DNA of 63,241 nucleotides from Planifilum fulgidum (GCF_900113175.1 NZ_FOOK01000019.1:1-63241); one strand, 5' to 3'. Positions 25,091-33,591 are shown, numbered from the stretch's first letter. Translations and numbers: made by a program. The notes: generated by a model from the letters alone, not told the origin.

Positions 25091-27778
25091 TCATCCCGCC
25101 GCTCCCTTCGTCTCTTCATCCAGCAGCCGGTACGCCTCCTCCAGGGGCAGATTGCGCAGGTGTCCGTATTTTCGTTCCCGCTCCGCCATGGCTTCGGGGC
25201 GGGTGTCGAAGGCGCGGAACAGGCGGGGGTTGACCCGGCGCAGATCAAATTTCACCTTGGCCACCCGCTGTTCGACGTCCCGCATGATCCATTCTCCCGC
25301 CCCCAGGTTCATGATTTCGGACAGGTTCCGTTCCGTCGGTTCGATCCCGAGGATCTCACAGGCCGACGCCGCTTCCGACTCGTCGCTCACCCGGAAGATG
25401 CAGCGGTTGCCCATGTTGGAGCGGATTTCCTCCCCGCCGTCCTCTCCTTCCCGCAATTTGGCCGAGGGATCGATCCGCAGGTCCCGGGCGTTGTGGACGA
25501 TCATCACCACATCGGCATCCTTGCTCCGGCAGGTGCGGATCAGCTCCCGGTAGGTCATCTGGCCCACCTTTTCGTCCCGCAGCTTGTGCCCTTCCTCGAA
25601 GGTGACCGACTTGGCGCTTCCCGGCCGGTTGACGAAGCGCCGTCCCAGGTCGGCGATGCAGGTGAAGACGGCCATGTTTTGCCGGTAGTCGGGGCGGCTC
25701 GGATCGGGGAATTGCAGCTCCTGCATCTGGACGATCGTCAGGGGGGAGGAAAGGTCGACGGGATCCTCCTCCCCGCTGCCGAACAGGAGTTGGGCCTTGG
25801 TCCGGGTGGCTTGCCGCTTCAGAAAGGATGCCACCCGGTCCACTTCGCCGCGGGCGGCCTCCCGGTTGATGGGGAAGCGGATTTCTCCCCGGAGGAAAGC
25901 CTCCAGGTAATGAATGACCCGCATCATGGTCGGCAGGTCGTCGTTTTTCAGGGTTTCGTCGACGGCGTAGCCGATCGCCTGCCCCGCCAGGCTGGTGTCC
26001 GGCTCCCCCGCCAGGTAGAGGAGCAGGGTGAGGGCGAAATCCGCCACGTATTGCCGTTCGTTGACGTCCTCCCGCATCCGGGGATCCTTGCCGAGGGCGA
26101 GAAGGGGATCCAATTTCCCCTTGTCCCGGACGGAGGTGCTCAGGGAGACCAGGTTCATCAGGGGGCGCAGTTCCGGAAGTTCGAAGCCCCAGGCCCACTT
26201 TTCGTCCTTCGGCTCAAAGACGAACTGCCTCACCCCCCGCATCAGGCGGTTGTAAATGAGCCAGTTGGCCAGCATCGACTTGCCCCGGCCCAGCGTTCCC
26301 ATGATCAGCATGGAGGAGGTGAGGGAAAGCTGGTTGCGGGCCCGGGACTCATCCAGATAGGCGGGCGAACATCCGACGGCGCGCTCCCCGTGCCGGCTGC
26401 CCGAAGGAACGGTGATTCCGATGAAGGTTCCGGAGGGATCCCCCACCTCGCTGCAGCCGATGGGCATGAAGGAGGCGATGAATTCGGCGGTGGGACGAAC
26501 GAAGTAAAAGGAGTCGATCTCCGTTGATCCCGGAAGGGTGTGGCAGTATAGGGTCTTCTGCTTGACGATCGGCACCTCCAGCCGGAGATCGATCTCCTTC
26601 ATCGCCTGAATCAGCTTCCGGCGCCGCTCCCGGACCATCTTCGGACTTTCTCCCCACACGGTGAAAATCATCTGCGCCCGGAACAGGGGGATCTGCTCCT
26701 CCTTCACCTTTTGCCGGAGCTCCTGGTTGATGTCTTTCCGTTCCAGGTCGCGTTCGAAATCGGACAAATCCGTTGAATCGGAATCCCCCTCCCGGGTGGA
26801 TTCTTTGACGTGTTGGATCTGGCCGGTGATGTACTGGAAGACGTTTTGCAGCTGGGACAGGGCCTGCTCGTGCGGGATCGGTACGGTCCGCACCATCAGT
26901 TCCACGGGAAAGTCCAGCTCCCGCACGTGCTGAAAGATTTCCGCCCCGCCGGGAAAACGGAGTCCCCAGGGCAGCCAGGAAAGGGTGAGGTGGGAGAACC
27001 AGCCGCTCTTCTGGCCGTCGGGGAACTCCTTGGTCCACTTGACCATCCCCAGCTGTTTTCCGAAGTCCAGGACGACATCGTGGAGTCCCCGTTCCAGATC
27101 GGCCCGGGAGGTGTAAATGTAGCCGTCCTGCACGACCAGCTCCATCGGTTCCTCCTGGAAGGGAGGGCTTACGCCCCGGCAGCCGCAGCGTTCGATCAGC
27201 CACAGCACTTCGCTTTCGCTGCAGCGCTCGACGCCGGCGTGAAATTCCTGCCGGATGCGTTGGAAGATCTCCTCCTCCGCCTGTTCGAAGCGCTTCCACT
27301 CGCTCCAGGGAAGGCGATAGGGTTCGCCGCCGATGATGTCGTCGATGAGGGCCATGGGATCCCGGATGATTTCATAGACGTTGCGGGCGATTTCCTCCCC
27401 CAAATTTCCGGTGACCGGTTCCAGGTCGACGGCGAGAAAGAGGGGATGGCGGTAGGGAACCATTTCCCGGATCGCCTCCGCCGTGGCCCGGATGTTTTCC
27501 TCCCACGCTTTGAGCCGGTCGGCGGGCACCTGCGGCCGTTCCTTTTCCAGTATGTCCTGGGGGGAATGGGGAACGGGCACCTGCCACCAGGTCAGGGTGT
27601 GGGGAAATTCATTGAGGAAGTTGGCCAGATGATCGCGAAGTCCCCGTTTTTCCGCGGAGGAGAGAAACTCGTAGTTCACCTGCGGCACCCGGTAGAAGGC
27701 CTGGCCTCGTCCGTCTTTGGTGACCATCAGATTGCCGGAGCGAAAGAGAGCGGGCACCTCAAGCCGTTTCCGTTTCAC
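25091..27778 (-). CDS. VirB4-type conjugation ATPase (ConE/TcpF-like)
   Basis: An 895-residue ATPase that powers T4SS assembly or transfer. The N-terminal CagE/TrbE-type domain (about 1-430) is followed by the motor domain: Walker A GTLGRGKS near residue 495, Walker B region VTFEEGHKL near 725, and a VVMIVHNARDLR sensor stretch. Size and motif spacing fit VirB4 of Gram-positive elements. GTG 27778 lies 7 bases after AAGGAGGG. The frame is intact, with no frameshift. It is the most conserved gene of the cluster and the firmest evidence that it is a T4SS. Confidence 0.92.
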   Translation of the reverse strand: MKRKRLEVPALFRSGNLMVTKDGRGQAFYRVPQVNYEFLSSAEKRGLRDHLANFLNEFPHTLTWWQVPVPHSPQDILEKERPQVPADRLKAWEENIRATAEAIREMVPYRHPLFLAVDLEPVTGNLGEEIARNVYEIIRDPMALIDDIIGGEPYRLPWSEWKRFEQAEEEIFQRIRQEFHAGVERCSESEVLWLIERCGCRGVSPPFQEEPMELVVQDGYIYTSRADLERGLHDVVLDFGKQLGMVKWTKEFPDGQKSGWFSHLTLSWLPWGLRFPGGAEIFQHVRELDFPVELMVRTVPIPHEQALSQLQNVFQYITGQIQHVKESTREGDSDSTDLSDFERDLERKDINQELRQKVKEEQIPLFRAQMIFTVWGESPKMVRERRRKLIQAMKEIDLRLEVPIVKQKTLYCHTLPGSTEIDSFYFVRPTAEFIASFMPIGCSEVGDPSGTFIGITVPSGSRHGERAVGCSPAYLDESRARNQLSLTSSMLIMGTLGRGKSMLANWLIYNRLMRGVRQFVFEPKDEKWAWGFELPELRPLMNLVSLSTSVRDKGKLDPLLALGKDPRMREDVNERQYVADFALTLLLYLAGEPDTSLAGQAIGYAVDETLKNDDLPTMMRVIHYLEAFLRGEIRFPINREAARGEVDRVASFLKRQATRTKAQLLFGSGEEDPVDLSSPLTIVQMQELQFPDPSRPDYRQNMAVFTCIADLGRRFVNRPGSAKSVTFEEGHKLRDEKVGQMTYRELIRTCRSKDADVVMIVHNARDLRIDPSAKLREGEDGGEEIRSNMGNRCIFRVSDESEAASACEILGIEPTERNLSEIMNLGAGEWIMRDVEQRVAKVKFDLRRVNPRLFRAFDTRPEAMAERERKYGHLRNLPLEEAYRLLDEETKGAAG

Positions 27779-27812
27779 CTTCAGACCCTCCTTGAGAAAA
27801 ACGGCGGTCGAC

Positions 27813-28247
27813 TCAACCGCCGCTTTTCTTTCGCTTGTTCCGGACCGGAACGCGTCGACTCAGGATGCGGATCCGTTCCCGACCGGCATCGACGGGTTCC
27901 AGATTGCCGGAGACCCTCTTTTCCGTCCGGATGAATTCGATGAGGGAGATGAACCCGTGAACGAGCGATCGGGCCCGGGGTTTGATGAATTTGTTGATCA
28001 GGAAGACCAGTCCGACGGGCACTGTGACGTACTGGTTCAGGGGCAGGAGGCTGAGGTCCAGGTACTGATCCAGAACGTAAGCGATCCCTTCAAACAGGAA
28101 GAAGAGGATGGCCGTCTGGAAATCCAGCCAAAACCCCTTCAGATATTTTCCGAAGAAGGGAATCCAGATCAGCGACACCCAGACGCGGATCGATCGGTTC
28201 CACCCCTCGTGGTAGGAAGGCACCCACTCTTCGTCCATCCGTTGCAC
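27813..28247 (-). CDS. TcpE-family conjugal transfer membrane protein (ConD-like)
   Basis: A 144-residue protein with two close hydrophobic stretches (about 45-60 and 72-87, around WLDFQTAILFFLFEGIAYVL and YVTVPVGLVFLI) and a basic C-terminal tail. This matches the TcpE family that sits directly before the VirB4-like ATPase gene in pCW3, ICEBs1 and Tn916 relatives. It probably docks the ATPase at the membrane. GTG 28247 begins 12 bp after the preceding stop; the ribosome site (GAGGCGGTGG) is imperfect. Confidence 0.82.
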   Translation of the reverse strand: MQRMDEEWVPSYHEGWNRSIRVWVSLIWIPFFGKYLKGFWLDFQTAILFFLFEGIAYVLDQYLDLSLLPLNQYVTVPVGLVFLINKFIKPRARSLVHGFISLIEFIRTEKRVSGNLEPVDAGRERIRILSRRVPVRNKRKKSGG

Positions 28248-28259
28248 GGTTCCACCGCC

Positions 28260-28532
28260 TCAGAAAAACCCGGCGAAAAATTCGATCGTGTTGCGGAGGG
28301 CGTTTTCCTTCAGGATGAAGACTCCGGCGATGGCAGCCCCCGCGATGAAGGCGGGCAATTTGGGACGCGCGCTCTTGACCACCAGCATGGTGAAGAAAAT
28401 GATCGGAACGATGAGAAAGTAGGCTTGCTCCAGGTTGGGGCGAATCCAGTTCTCAAAGTTGTTGACGAAATTCCACAGTTTGTTCTCCTGGGGGGCCTGC
28501 AAGAGCGCGATCGCGAGAAACAACCGATCCAT
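28260..28532 (-). CDS. Small two-helix conjugation membrane protein (TcpD/ConC-like)
   Basis: A 90-residue protein with two membrane helices (YFLIVPIIFFTMLVV, about 38-53, and FIAGAAIAGVFIL, about 62-75) after an amphipathic N-terminus. Size, topology and position between the TcpC-like and TcpE-like genes match TcpD/ConC. Sequence conservation in these proteins is too low for a call from motifs alone. A strong AAAGGAGG ribosome site precedes ATG 28532. Confidence 0.72.
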   Translation of the reverse strand: MDRLFLAIALLQAPQENKLWNFVNNFENWIRPNLEQAYFLIVPIIFFTMLVVKSARPKLPAFIAGAAIAGVFILKENALRNTIEFFAGFF

Positions 28533-28547
28533 TCTGCTGTCCTCCTT

Positions 28548-29459
28548 TTACTCCCGCGGGATTTCCGGAATGGTCTTTTTGATCAACCAGCGGTTTCCGC
28601 TTTTCTCTGCGCGGAACTCAAAGCTTTGAGGAACCGCCTCTCCATCGATCGTCAGCCGGACCCGGGCGACGATGTGCAGCTCATCCTTCTTCGGCTGGCT
28701 GACTTCGATCCTTTCCAATCCCCCGTACTCGGCCTTGAGCGAGGGGGAAAGCACCCGGCGCGGCCGGCTGTCGCTGTAGAGCAAGGCCAGGTCCTGAGGA
28801 GTTCCCTTGGTGTATTGCCGGAAGAAAGATTCGACCAGGGAACGGGCTTCCCGGGTGGTGGACGAATCCGTCACCTGGGGGAGGGATTTTTCCTTCGGAG
28901 CCTCCGCCGGCACCGGTTCGGGGACGAAGGTCGGAAGGCCGACCACGCCGAACCGGTTCTGGCGGACGGCGACCGGAACCGACAGGTACACGATCTGTCC
29001 CTCATCCAGGAGGGCGCGGACGGTGACGGCCACCTTTTCCTTTCCCAGCGGCTTCATATCCCAGGCGATGATGCTTTCCACCTTTCGGGGTTTTCCGAAG
29101 GGCGGCGGATCAAAGCCCACCGCGGCAAATTTCTTCGCCTCTTCCAGGTTGCCCGTCAACCAGAAATGGGTGAAATAGACGGCGTAGTTTTCCGCTCCCT
29201 TGCGGCTTTCCGGATTGACGGGCTCGTTTTTGTCCGTGGCAGTGCCCGTTGCGGCAGGGGCCGGGGGCGGACGGAGAATGTCGTAGGCTCCCTTGGCTGC
29301 GAGGAAGAGGAGGATCGCCGTGATCACGATCATCCGCACCCTTCGCCAGTACACGCCATTTCCCCCTTTCGGCTGAAGTCCCGTGAAGGATGAATCGACG
29401 GGGGAGGCGGCCCGCGAAGCGCCTTGCCGCGGCGAAAGGTCGCGGTCTCCCACCGACAT
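28548..29459 (-). CDS. TcpC-family conjugal transfer protein (ConB-like, VirB8-related)
   Basis: Up to 303 residues. A short cytoplasmic N-terminus and one membrane anchor (about 43-58) are followed by two tandem NTF2-like extracellular domains (about 85-180 and 205-300; for example YAVYFTHFWLTGNLEEAKKF and LVESFFRQYTKGTPQDLALL). TcpC forms trimers outside the membrane and recruits other transfer proteins. The start is uncertain: ATG 29459 has a poor ribosome site, and GTG 29354 has GGGGG 7 bases upstream. It is first gene of the seven-gene T4SS block, preceded by a terminator that separates it from the sortase gene. Confidence 0.85.
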   Translation of the reverse strand: MSVGDRDLSPRQGASRAASPVDSSFTGLQPKGGNGVYWRRVRMIVITAILLFLAAKGAYDILRPPPAPAATGTATDKNEPVNPESRKGAENYAVYFTHFWLTGNLEEAKKFAAVGFDPPPFGKPRKVESIIAWDMKPLGKEKVAVTVRALLDEGQIVYLSVPVAVRQNRFGVVGLPTFVPEPVPAEAPKEKSLPQVTDSSTTREARSLVESFFRQYTKGTPQDLALLYSDSRPRRVLSPSLKAEYGGLERIEVSQPKKDELHIVARVRLTIDGEAVPQSFEFRAEKSGNRWLIKKTIPEIPRE

Positions 29460-29518
29460 CCCGGCTTAAGGGCTGTTCGGGGACGATCTCCGCACTCCGT
29501 CGATTTTTTCCATAACGG

Positions 29519-29541
29519 AAAAGGACAGAGGGCCTCTGTCC
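29519..29541 (-). terminator. Terminator after the sortase gene
   Basis: Minus-strand stem GGACAGAG/CTCTGTCC with a GCC loop, followed by TTTTCC. It lies between the sortase stop (29551) and the TcpC-like gene and may make the T4SS genes a partly separate transcription unit. Confidence 0.7.
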
Positions 29542-29550
29542 CGTGGATCA

Positions 29551-30156
29551 TCAAGGATTGGGATCAATCCTGGTCAATTTTGCTTCGACGAGATATCGCT
29601 TGGGGGCATTGCCGACATAGTGAAAGGGATAACAGGTGACGAGCAACAGTTTGGCCTGCCCTTTCCCGTTGGATCGCACGGTGTACGATTTGTCGGCAAT
29701 CCATGAACGGGTCACCCGGAAGGCGAGCCGTCCCTCCTCCGTTTCCACGTGAATGGAGTCCCCTTTTTCCAGTTCACCGATTTGCCGAAGCCGGGTCTCC
29801 CGGTGTCCGCCGATCACCGACGTGTCCGGTTCCCCCGGCAGGACGCTGGTTTCCGCGTGGCCGATTCCCTTGCGGAGCTGGGATTCCCCCGTCCCTTCCA
29901 CCAGGGGGAATTCCGCACCGATCCGGGGGATGACCAGCTTACCGAACACCTCTCCCCGCTTCGGACGCCGGCCGTATACCACCCATTCGGGAGGATCCGC
30001 GTCCGCAGGCGGCGCCGACTCCTTGGAAGTGGGGGCCGAGGCGGAGGCGGGGGCGATTTCCCGGTCCATGTTCCACAGCTGCCAGACTTCCCACAGTCCC
30101 AAGGAGAACAGCGCCAGTCCCGTCAGGATCACGAAGGAGAAGATATGCCGCTTCAC
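29551..30156 (-). CDS. Class D sortase
   Basis: A 201-residue cysteine transpeptidase. A membrane anchor (about 8-24) and a linker precede the sortase beta-barrel. Catalytic residues are His near 117 (GGHRETR), Cys near 174 (LVTCYPFHYVG) and Arg near 188 (APKRYLV). The TCYPF...APKRY pattern is that of class D enzymes, which prefer LPxTA-type signals. This fits the MPKTA signal of the gene immediately upstream and the LPKTA signal at 52.9 kb. The gene starts at GTG 30156, 6 bp after the stop of the presumed substrate gene. Confidence 0.93.
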   Translation of the reverse strand: MKRHIFSFVILTGLALFSLGLWEVWQLWNMDREIAPASASAPTSKESAPPADADPPEWVVYGRRPKRGEVFGKLVIPRIGAEFPLVEGTGESQLRKGIGHAETSVLPGEPDTSVIGGHRETRLRQIGELEKGDSIHVETEEGRLAFRVTRSWIADKSYTVRSNGKGQAKLLLVTCYPFHYVGNAPKRYLVEAKLTRIDPNP

Positions 30157-30162
30157 GGGATG

Positions 30163-31020
30163 TCAACCCTTGTCGGAGGCCGCTTTTCGCCCCGCCCAGC
30201 CGAAGGCCGCCGTAAGCAGGCCGACGATCATCAAAAGGGGGCCGTGGCTGGCGGTTTTCGGCATGGGGGTTTCTTCCGTCCGGGGAAGTTGGCGATCGGT
30301 TTGGGAAGAGACCGCAGCCACTTCCTTGGACGGGTTCGCCGTTTCTCCGGGATCGGCCGCTTTTCTTCCGGAATCGGACAGCGACTGCTCCGGCGAAGCC
30401 TTTCCGGCCCTTGCCGTCACCCGGTCAGCCTCCGCGTTTCCGGAGGGTTCCCTTCCCTGCGGCTGATTTGCCGGCGGCTGTTTCGAATCATTGGTCGCCT
30501 CTTTGGAGGGATTTGCCATCGCGATTCGCGGAACGGTTTGGGGTTCCAGTGCCGGAAAGCCGGGAAGGTCCTTCGGTTCCCGCTTCTGCCGAAGGTCGGA
30601 GTTTTCCGCCGGCGTTTCAGAGGAAGATCCGCGCTTCGGTTCGGCGTCCTTCGGCTGAAGCGGTTTCCCCATCGGCCAAGGCAGGTTCGGCTCGGAAGGG
30701 GAAGCCTTGGGGCTTGGACGGGCTTTGTCCTGCCGCTTTTTCAAGGCTTTCCGGCCTTTTTCGTCGGATTTCTCGCCGGGTTTTGCTTCGGACGGTTTCG
30801 GAGGCTTGGCGGCCGGGGCTTCCCGCGAGAGATCGAAGGGCGGTTCAAGGACCCGCTTCTCCGGCGGCTCGGATTGGGGCGGCTTTGCCCTTTCGACCGG
30901 CGCCTTCGGAGGTCCCGGAGCGGGACCGATGGGTGGCTCCTGTGAACCCGCGTAGACGGATGGACTTGCAACCGTCAGGGAGAGGACGGCTGTCAAAATT
31001 GAAAGACTTTTCCCTCTCAA
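30163..31020 (-). CDS. Proline/lysine-rich cell-wall-anchored surface protein (MPKTA signal)
   Basis: A 285-residue secreted protein: signal peptide (SILTAVLSLTVASPSVYA), a long disordered Pro/Lys/Glu/Ser-rich stalk, then a C-terminal sorting signal with MPKTA near residue 254, a hydrophobic helix (LLMIVGLLTAAFGWAG) and a basic tail RKAASDKG. It is most likely anchored to peptidoglycan by the class D sortase encoded 6 bp downstream. No globular domain is recognised, so a spacer, shield or surface-attachment role is only a guess. The start is TTG 31020 with AAGGAGGGG 8 bases upstream. First gene after the promoter at 31122-31150. Confidence 0.85.
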   Translation of the reverse strand: MRGKSLSILTAVLSLTVASPSVYAGSQEPPIGPAPGPPKAPVERAKPPQSEPPEKRVLEPPFDLSREAPAAKPPKPSEAKPGEKSDEKGRKALKKRQDKARPSPKASPSEPNLPWPMGKPLQPKDAEPKRGSSSETPAENSDLRQKREPKDLPGFPALEPQTVPRIAMANPSKEATNDSKQPPANQPQGREPSGNAEADRVTARAGKASPEQSLSDSGRKAADPGETANPSKEVAAVSSQTDRQLPRTEETPMPKTASHGPLLMIVGLLTAAFGWAGRKAASDKG

Positions 31021-31121
31021 CGAAAGGACCCCTCCTTACAAAGAACTCCCTCCGTACCTTCCGCCCAAATTCCTTTTTTTTCCTTTTTCAGCGGTATGCG
31101 ACGAGTTTATCTCTTTAAAGA

Positions 31122-31150
31122 ATCATATAATATTATTCTGATTTTATCAA
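31122..31150 (-). promoter_or_regulatory. Promoter of the surface protein/sortase (and possibly T4SS) operon
   Basis: Minus-strand TTGATA (31150-31145), 17-bp A+T-rich spacer, TATGAT (31127-31122). About 100 bp of leader precedes the TTG start at 31020. Confidence 0.7.
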
Positions 31151-31277
31151 TGGTTATCGATCATTCGGTCAAATAAAAAATGATTTTTGCGTCGCCCTCT
31201 CGACGTACAAAATTCGACATTTTTCTGATCCTTTTCCAAATGCCGGAGGTCCCCTTTTCCGGGATGAAGGGCGCTTA

Positions 31278-31305
31278 TTGTCCTTTGTCCGTCCGGTGAT
31301 ATAAT
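31278..31305 (+). promoter_or_regulatory. Promoter of ispH
   Basis: TTGTCC (31278-31283), 16-bp spacer, TATAAT (31300-31305), about 55 bp upstream of the ispH start. Confidence 0.7.
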
Positions 31306-31359
31306 AAGGAAGAATCCGCCCCGAAACGGGAGAGGTCGGGGCTGGGAGGGGAAAAGGGA

Positions 31360-32307
31360 ATGGAAGTGGTCAAAATCACCCCCCGGGGTTATTGTTACGG
31401 CGTTGTCGATGCGATGGTGCTCGCGCAACAGGTGGCGAAGGATCCCAATTTGCCGCGGCCCATCTACATCCTGGGAATGATCGTGCACAATTCCCACGTG
31501 GTGGAAGCCTTCAAAAGGGAAGGCATCATCACGCTGGACGGGGATAACCGCCTTGAGCTGCTGGAGAAAGTGGACAAGGGGACGGTGATTTTCACCGCCC
31601 ACGGAGTGTCGCCGGAAGTGCGGCGCCGCGCCCGGGAAAAAGGGCTGACGGTGGTCGATGCCACCTGTCCCGATGTGACCCGGACCCACGATCTGATCCG
31701 GGAAAAAGTGTCCCAGGGGTATGAGGTGGTCTACATCGGCAAGAGCGGCCATCCCGAGCCGGAGGGCGCCATGGGGGTGGCTCCGGGCCGCGTCCATCTG
31801 GTGGAGAAGGAGGAGGATGTGGAGGCCCTCGATCTGAAGGCCGACAAGATTCTGGTCACCAACCAGACCACCATGAGCAAGTGGGATACCGAGCATCTGA
31901 TGAAAAAGGTGAAGGAGAAATATCCCCAGGCGGAGATCTACAATGAAATCTGTCTGGCGACCCAGCTGCGGCAGGAAGCCGTGGCGAATCAGGCCCGGGG
32001 AACGGATCTGGTGATCGTGGTCGGCGATCCCCGCAGCAACAATTCCAATCGGCTGGCCCAGGTGGCCAGGGAGATTGCCGGCGTCGATGCCTACCGGGTG
32101 GCCGACGTGACGGAGATCGATCCGGAGTGGCTGAAGGGGAAAAAAAGGGTGGGCGTGACCGCCGGGGCTTCCACCCCGACTCCGATCACCCGGGAAGTGA
32201 TCCAATATCTGGAGCAGTTTGACGAAAACGACCCCTCCACCTGGGAGGCGAAACGGACGGTGGACTGGAGCCGCTTGCTTCCCCCCGTCCGGCAGAAAAA
32301 AGCTTGA
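31360..32307 (+). CDS. ispH: 4-hydroxy-3-methylbut-2-enyl diphosphate reductase
   Basis: A 315-residue [4Fe-4S] enzyme, last step of the MEP isoprenoid pathway, reducing HMBPP to IPP and DMAPP. The three cluster cysteines are at 12 (RGYCYGV), 103 (DATCPDV) and 198 (EICLATQ). The substrate-binding HGVSPEV, NQTTMS and SNNSNRL motifs are present. Length and the [11 protein letters not shown] motif near the end are normal for the Bacillus type. ATG 31360 follows GGGAGGGGAAAAGGGA. Monocistronic, with its own promoter and terminator. Confidence 0.97.
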   Translation: MEVVKITPRGYCYGVVDAMVLAQQVAKDPNLPRPIYILGMIVHNSHVVEAFKREGIITLDGDNRLELLEKVDKGTVIFTAHGVSPEVRRRAREKGLTVVDATCPDVTRTHDLIREKVSQGYEVVYIGKSGHPEPEGAMGVAPGRVHLVEKEEDVEALDLKADKILVTNQTTMSKWDTEHLMKKVKEKYPQAEIYNEICLATQLRQEAVANQARGTDLVIVVGDPRSNNSNRLAQVAREIAGVDAYRVADVTEIDPEWLKGKKRVGVTAGASTPTPITREVIQYLEQFDENDPSTWEAKRTVDWSRLLPPVRQKKA

Positions 32308-32316
32308 AACTTCCTG

Positions 32317-32340
32317 CGAGGGCTGCGGCCCTCGTTTTTT
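32317..32340 (+). terminator. Rho-independent terminator of ispH
   Basis: CGAGGGC/GCCCTCG stem (32317-32323 with 32328-32334) followed by TTTTTT. Confidence 0.9.
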
Positions 32341-32480
32341 CTGCAGGCGGAAGGAAAAATTTATATTTTTAATGTTTTTTGGAATCTTTTATAAAAAAGG
32401 AAGCGTGGAGGGAAGTGCGAGCCTGTCGCGCCGGGCAAGAGGAGGAAGATCGGCCTTATGTTCTCGTTCCGGCAGCTGAA

Positions 32481-32513
32481 TGATCAAAGGGCCGGAAAGT
32501 GCTGGGCCGGCCC
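32481..32513 (-). terminator. Terminator of the small gene at 32562
   Basis: Minus-strand GGGCCGG/CCGGCCC stem (32513-32507 with 32495-32489), 11-base loop, then TTTGAT. The T-run is short. Confidence 0.6.
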
Positions 32514-32561
32514 GTTCCTTTTATGTCCGGATGGACACCCTTGCGGGGAAGTTCCGGGTCG

Positions 32562-32732
32562 TCACATCCGCATGCCCGGATAACGGGACATGAGGTAGTC
32601 GTAACACTGGTTCATCGTGCCGCGGAACTCCACCCGATGATCCTTTTTCATGGGATTGTACCACTGGAAGTAATTGTCCTCATGGAGGATGGTCGGGGGA
32701 TATTTGTCGGAATCGCGGATCACATAATACAT
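32562..32732 (-). CDS. Hypothetical 56-residue protein
   Basis: A small soluble protein beginning MYYVIRDSDKYPP and ending DYLMSRYPGMRM, rich in aromatic residues. No family is recognised. ATG 32732 is supported by AGGAGGT 8 bases upstream, an upstream A+T-rich promoter-like stretch and a downstream hairpin. The composition looks like a compact folded domain rather than a chance frame. Confidence 0.62.
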   Translation of the reverse strand: MYYVIRDSDKYPPTILHEDNYFQWYNPMKKDHRVEFRGTMNQCYDYLMSRYPGMRM

Positions 32733-32815
32733 TGCCTCGCACCTCCTAGGGCTTATTATGTTCAAAAAAATGACAAGATAATCCTTTTCACAAATCAAAA
32801 AAGACCTTGCGCATC

Positions 32816-32846
32816 AAAAAAAGAACCCTCTTCCAGGGGAGGGTTC
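32816..32846 (-). terminator. Terminator of the FHIPEP-domain gene
   Basis: Minus-strand GAACCCTC/GAGGGTTC stem (32846-32839 with 32830-32823) followed by seven T. The stem overlaps the stop codon of the gene at 32845. Confidence 0.88.
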
Positions 32847-33591
32847 ATTTGACGAAACCGATCACGTTGCCGGTATCCTTTTTCGCCGGGATGCGCCGCT
32901 TCCGTTTTTCGGCGATAAATTTGGCGATGGACTCGGGGTGGGGATGGGTCCATCCCGGCGGGGCATACCCTTGGGGAGGGTGGGAAATGTAATAGTCCAG
33001 GATGTTTTCCAGAAGTTCCTCGAAGGGGTGGATGGGAATCCGGTCCCGGAGCAGGATTTTGACCACCGACCAGAGAAGGCCCGGCGTCATTCCCCGTTCC
33101 TTCAATTCATCGACCAGTTCGGGGACGTGGGACCGAGCCTGTTTCAGCCAGCGGACCGCCAACTCGTAGGTGAACAGTTCATCCACCCGGGAGTGGAGAA
33201 CGTGGCGCAGGTGGGCGGTGATGATATCCCGGGCCGTTTCCCCTTCCTTGTCGGTCCAGTATCCTTCAATCCGTTTCATCGGATGGATGGCGGGCCGATC
33301 GGAAACGTGCCGTTCGGAAAAGCGGAGCGGCGGGTACAGAAGGCCGTCGGCCACGCGCCTTCCCCGGATGCGGATGACGTAACGGTTGGGTTCTTTGGGA
33401 GAACCGGTTTTGATCCGGACGGCGGGAAGGTAGACGCCCCGTTCCTTGAGAACCGATTTCCGCAGGTTTTGGATCGTCGCGGCGAAATCGGATTCTTTCA
33501 TCAGGTATTCATACAGGGTCGGCCCAATCTCCAGCCCGATGGTATCCGCCTTCTGATCTGTATAGGCATCGGACAGACTCCAGTCTGCCAT
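32845..33591 (-). CDS. Stand-alone FlhA/FHIPEP cytoplasmic-domain protein
   Basis: A 248-residue soluble protein resembling the C-terminal cytoplasmic part of FlhA/SctV, the export-gate protein of flagellar and type III secretion. It shows the expected order: LEIG start, LRKSVLKERGVYLPAVRI, then EPNRYVIRIRGRRVADG, ARDIITAHLRHVLHSRVDELF, PELVDELKERG, and WSVVKILLRDRIPIHPFEELLENILDYY. The eight-helix membrane half of FlhA is entirely absent and no flagellar gene is nearby. ATG 33591 has GGAGG 7 bases upstream, so this is a real, separately translated gene. The family call is by pattern; the function outside an export gate is unknown. Confidence 0.75.
   Translation of the reverse strand: MADWSLSDAYTDQKADTIGLEIGPTLYEYLMKESDFAATIQNLRKSVLKERGVYLPAVRIKTGSPKEPNRYVIRIRGRRVADGLLYPPLRFSERHVSDRPAIHPMKRIEGYWTDKEGETARDIITAHLRHVLHSRVDELFTYELAVRWLKQARSHVPELVDELKERGMTPGLLWSVVKILLRDRIPIHPFEELLENILDYYISHPPQGYAPPGWTHPHPESIAKFIAEKRKRRIPAKKDTGNVIGFVK

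Noticed and set aside
23444-26527. Plus-strand open frame of 1027 codons opposite the VirB6- and VirB4-like genes
   Set aside because: His/Pro/Arg/Gly-rich antisense of high-G+C coding sequence; no ribosome site or domain, and the minus-strand genes explain the region.
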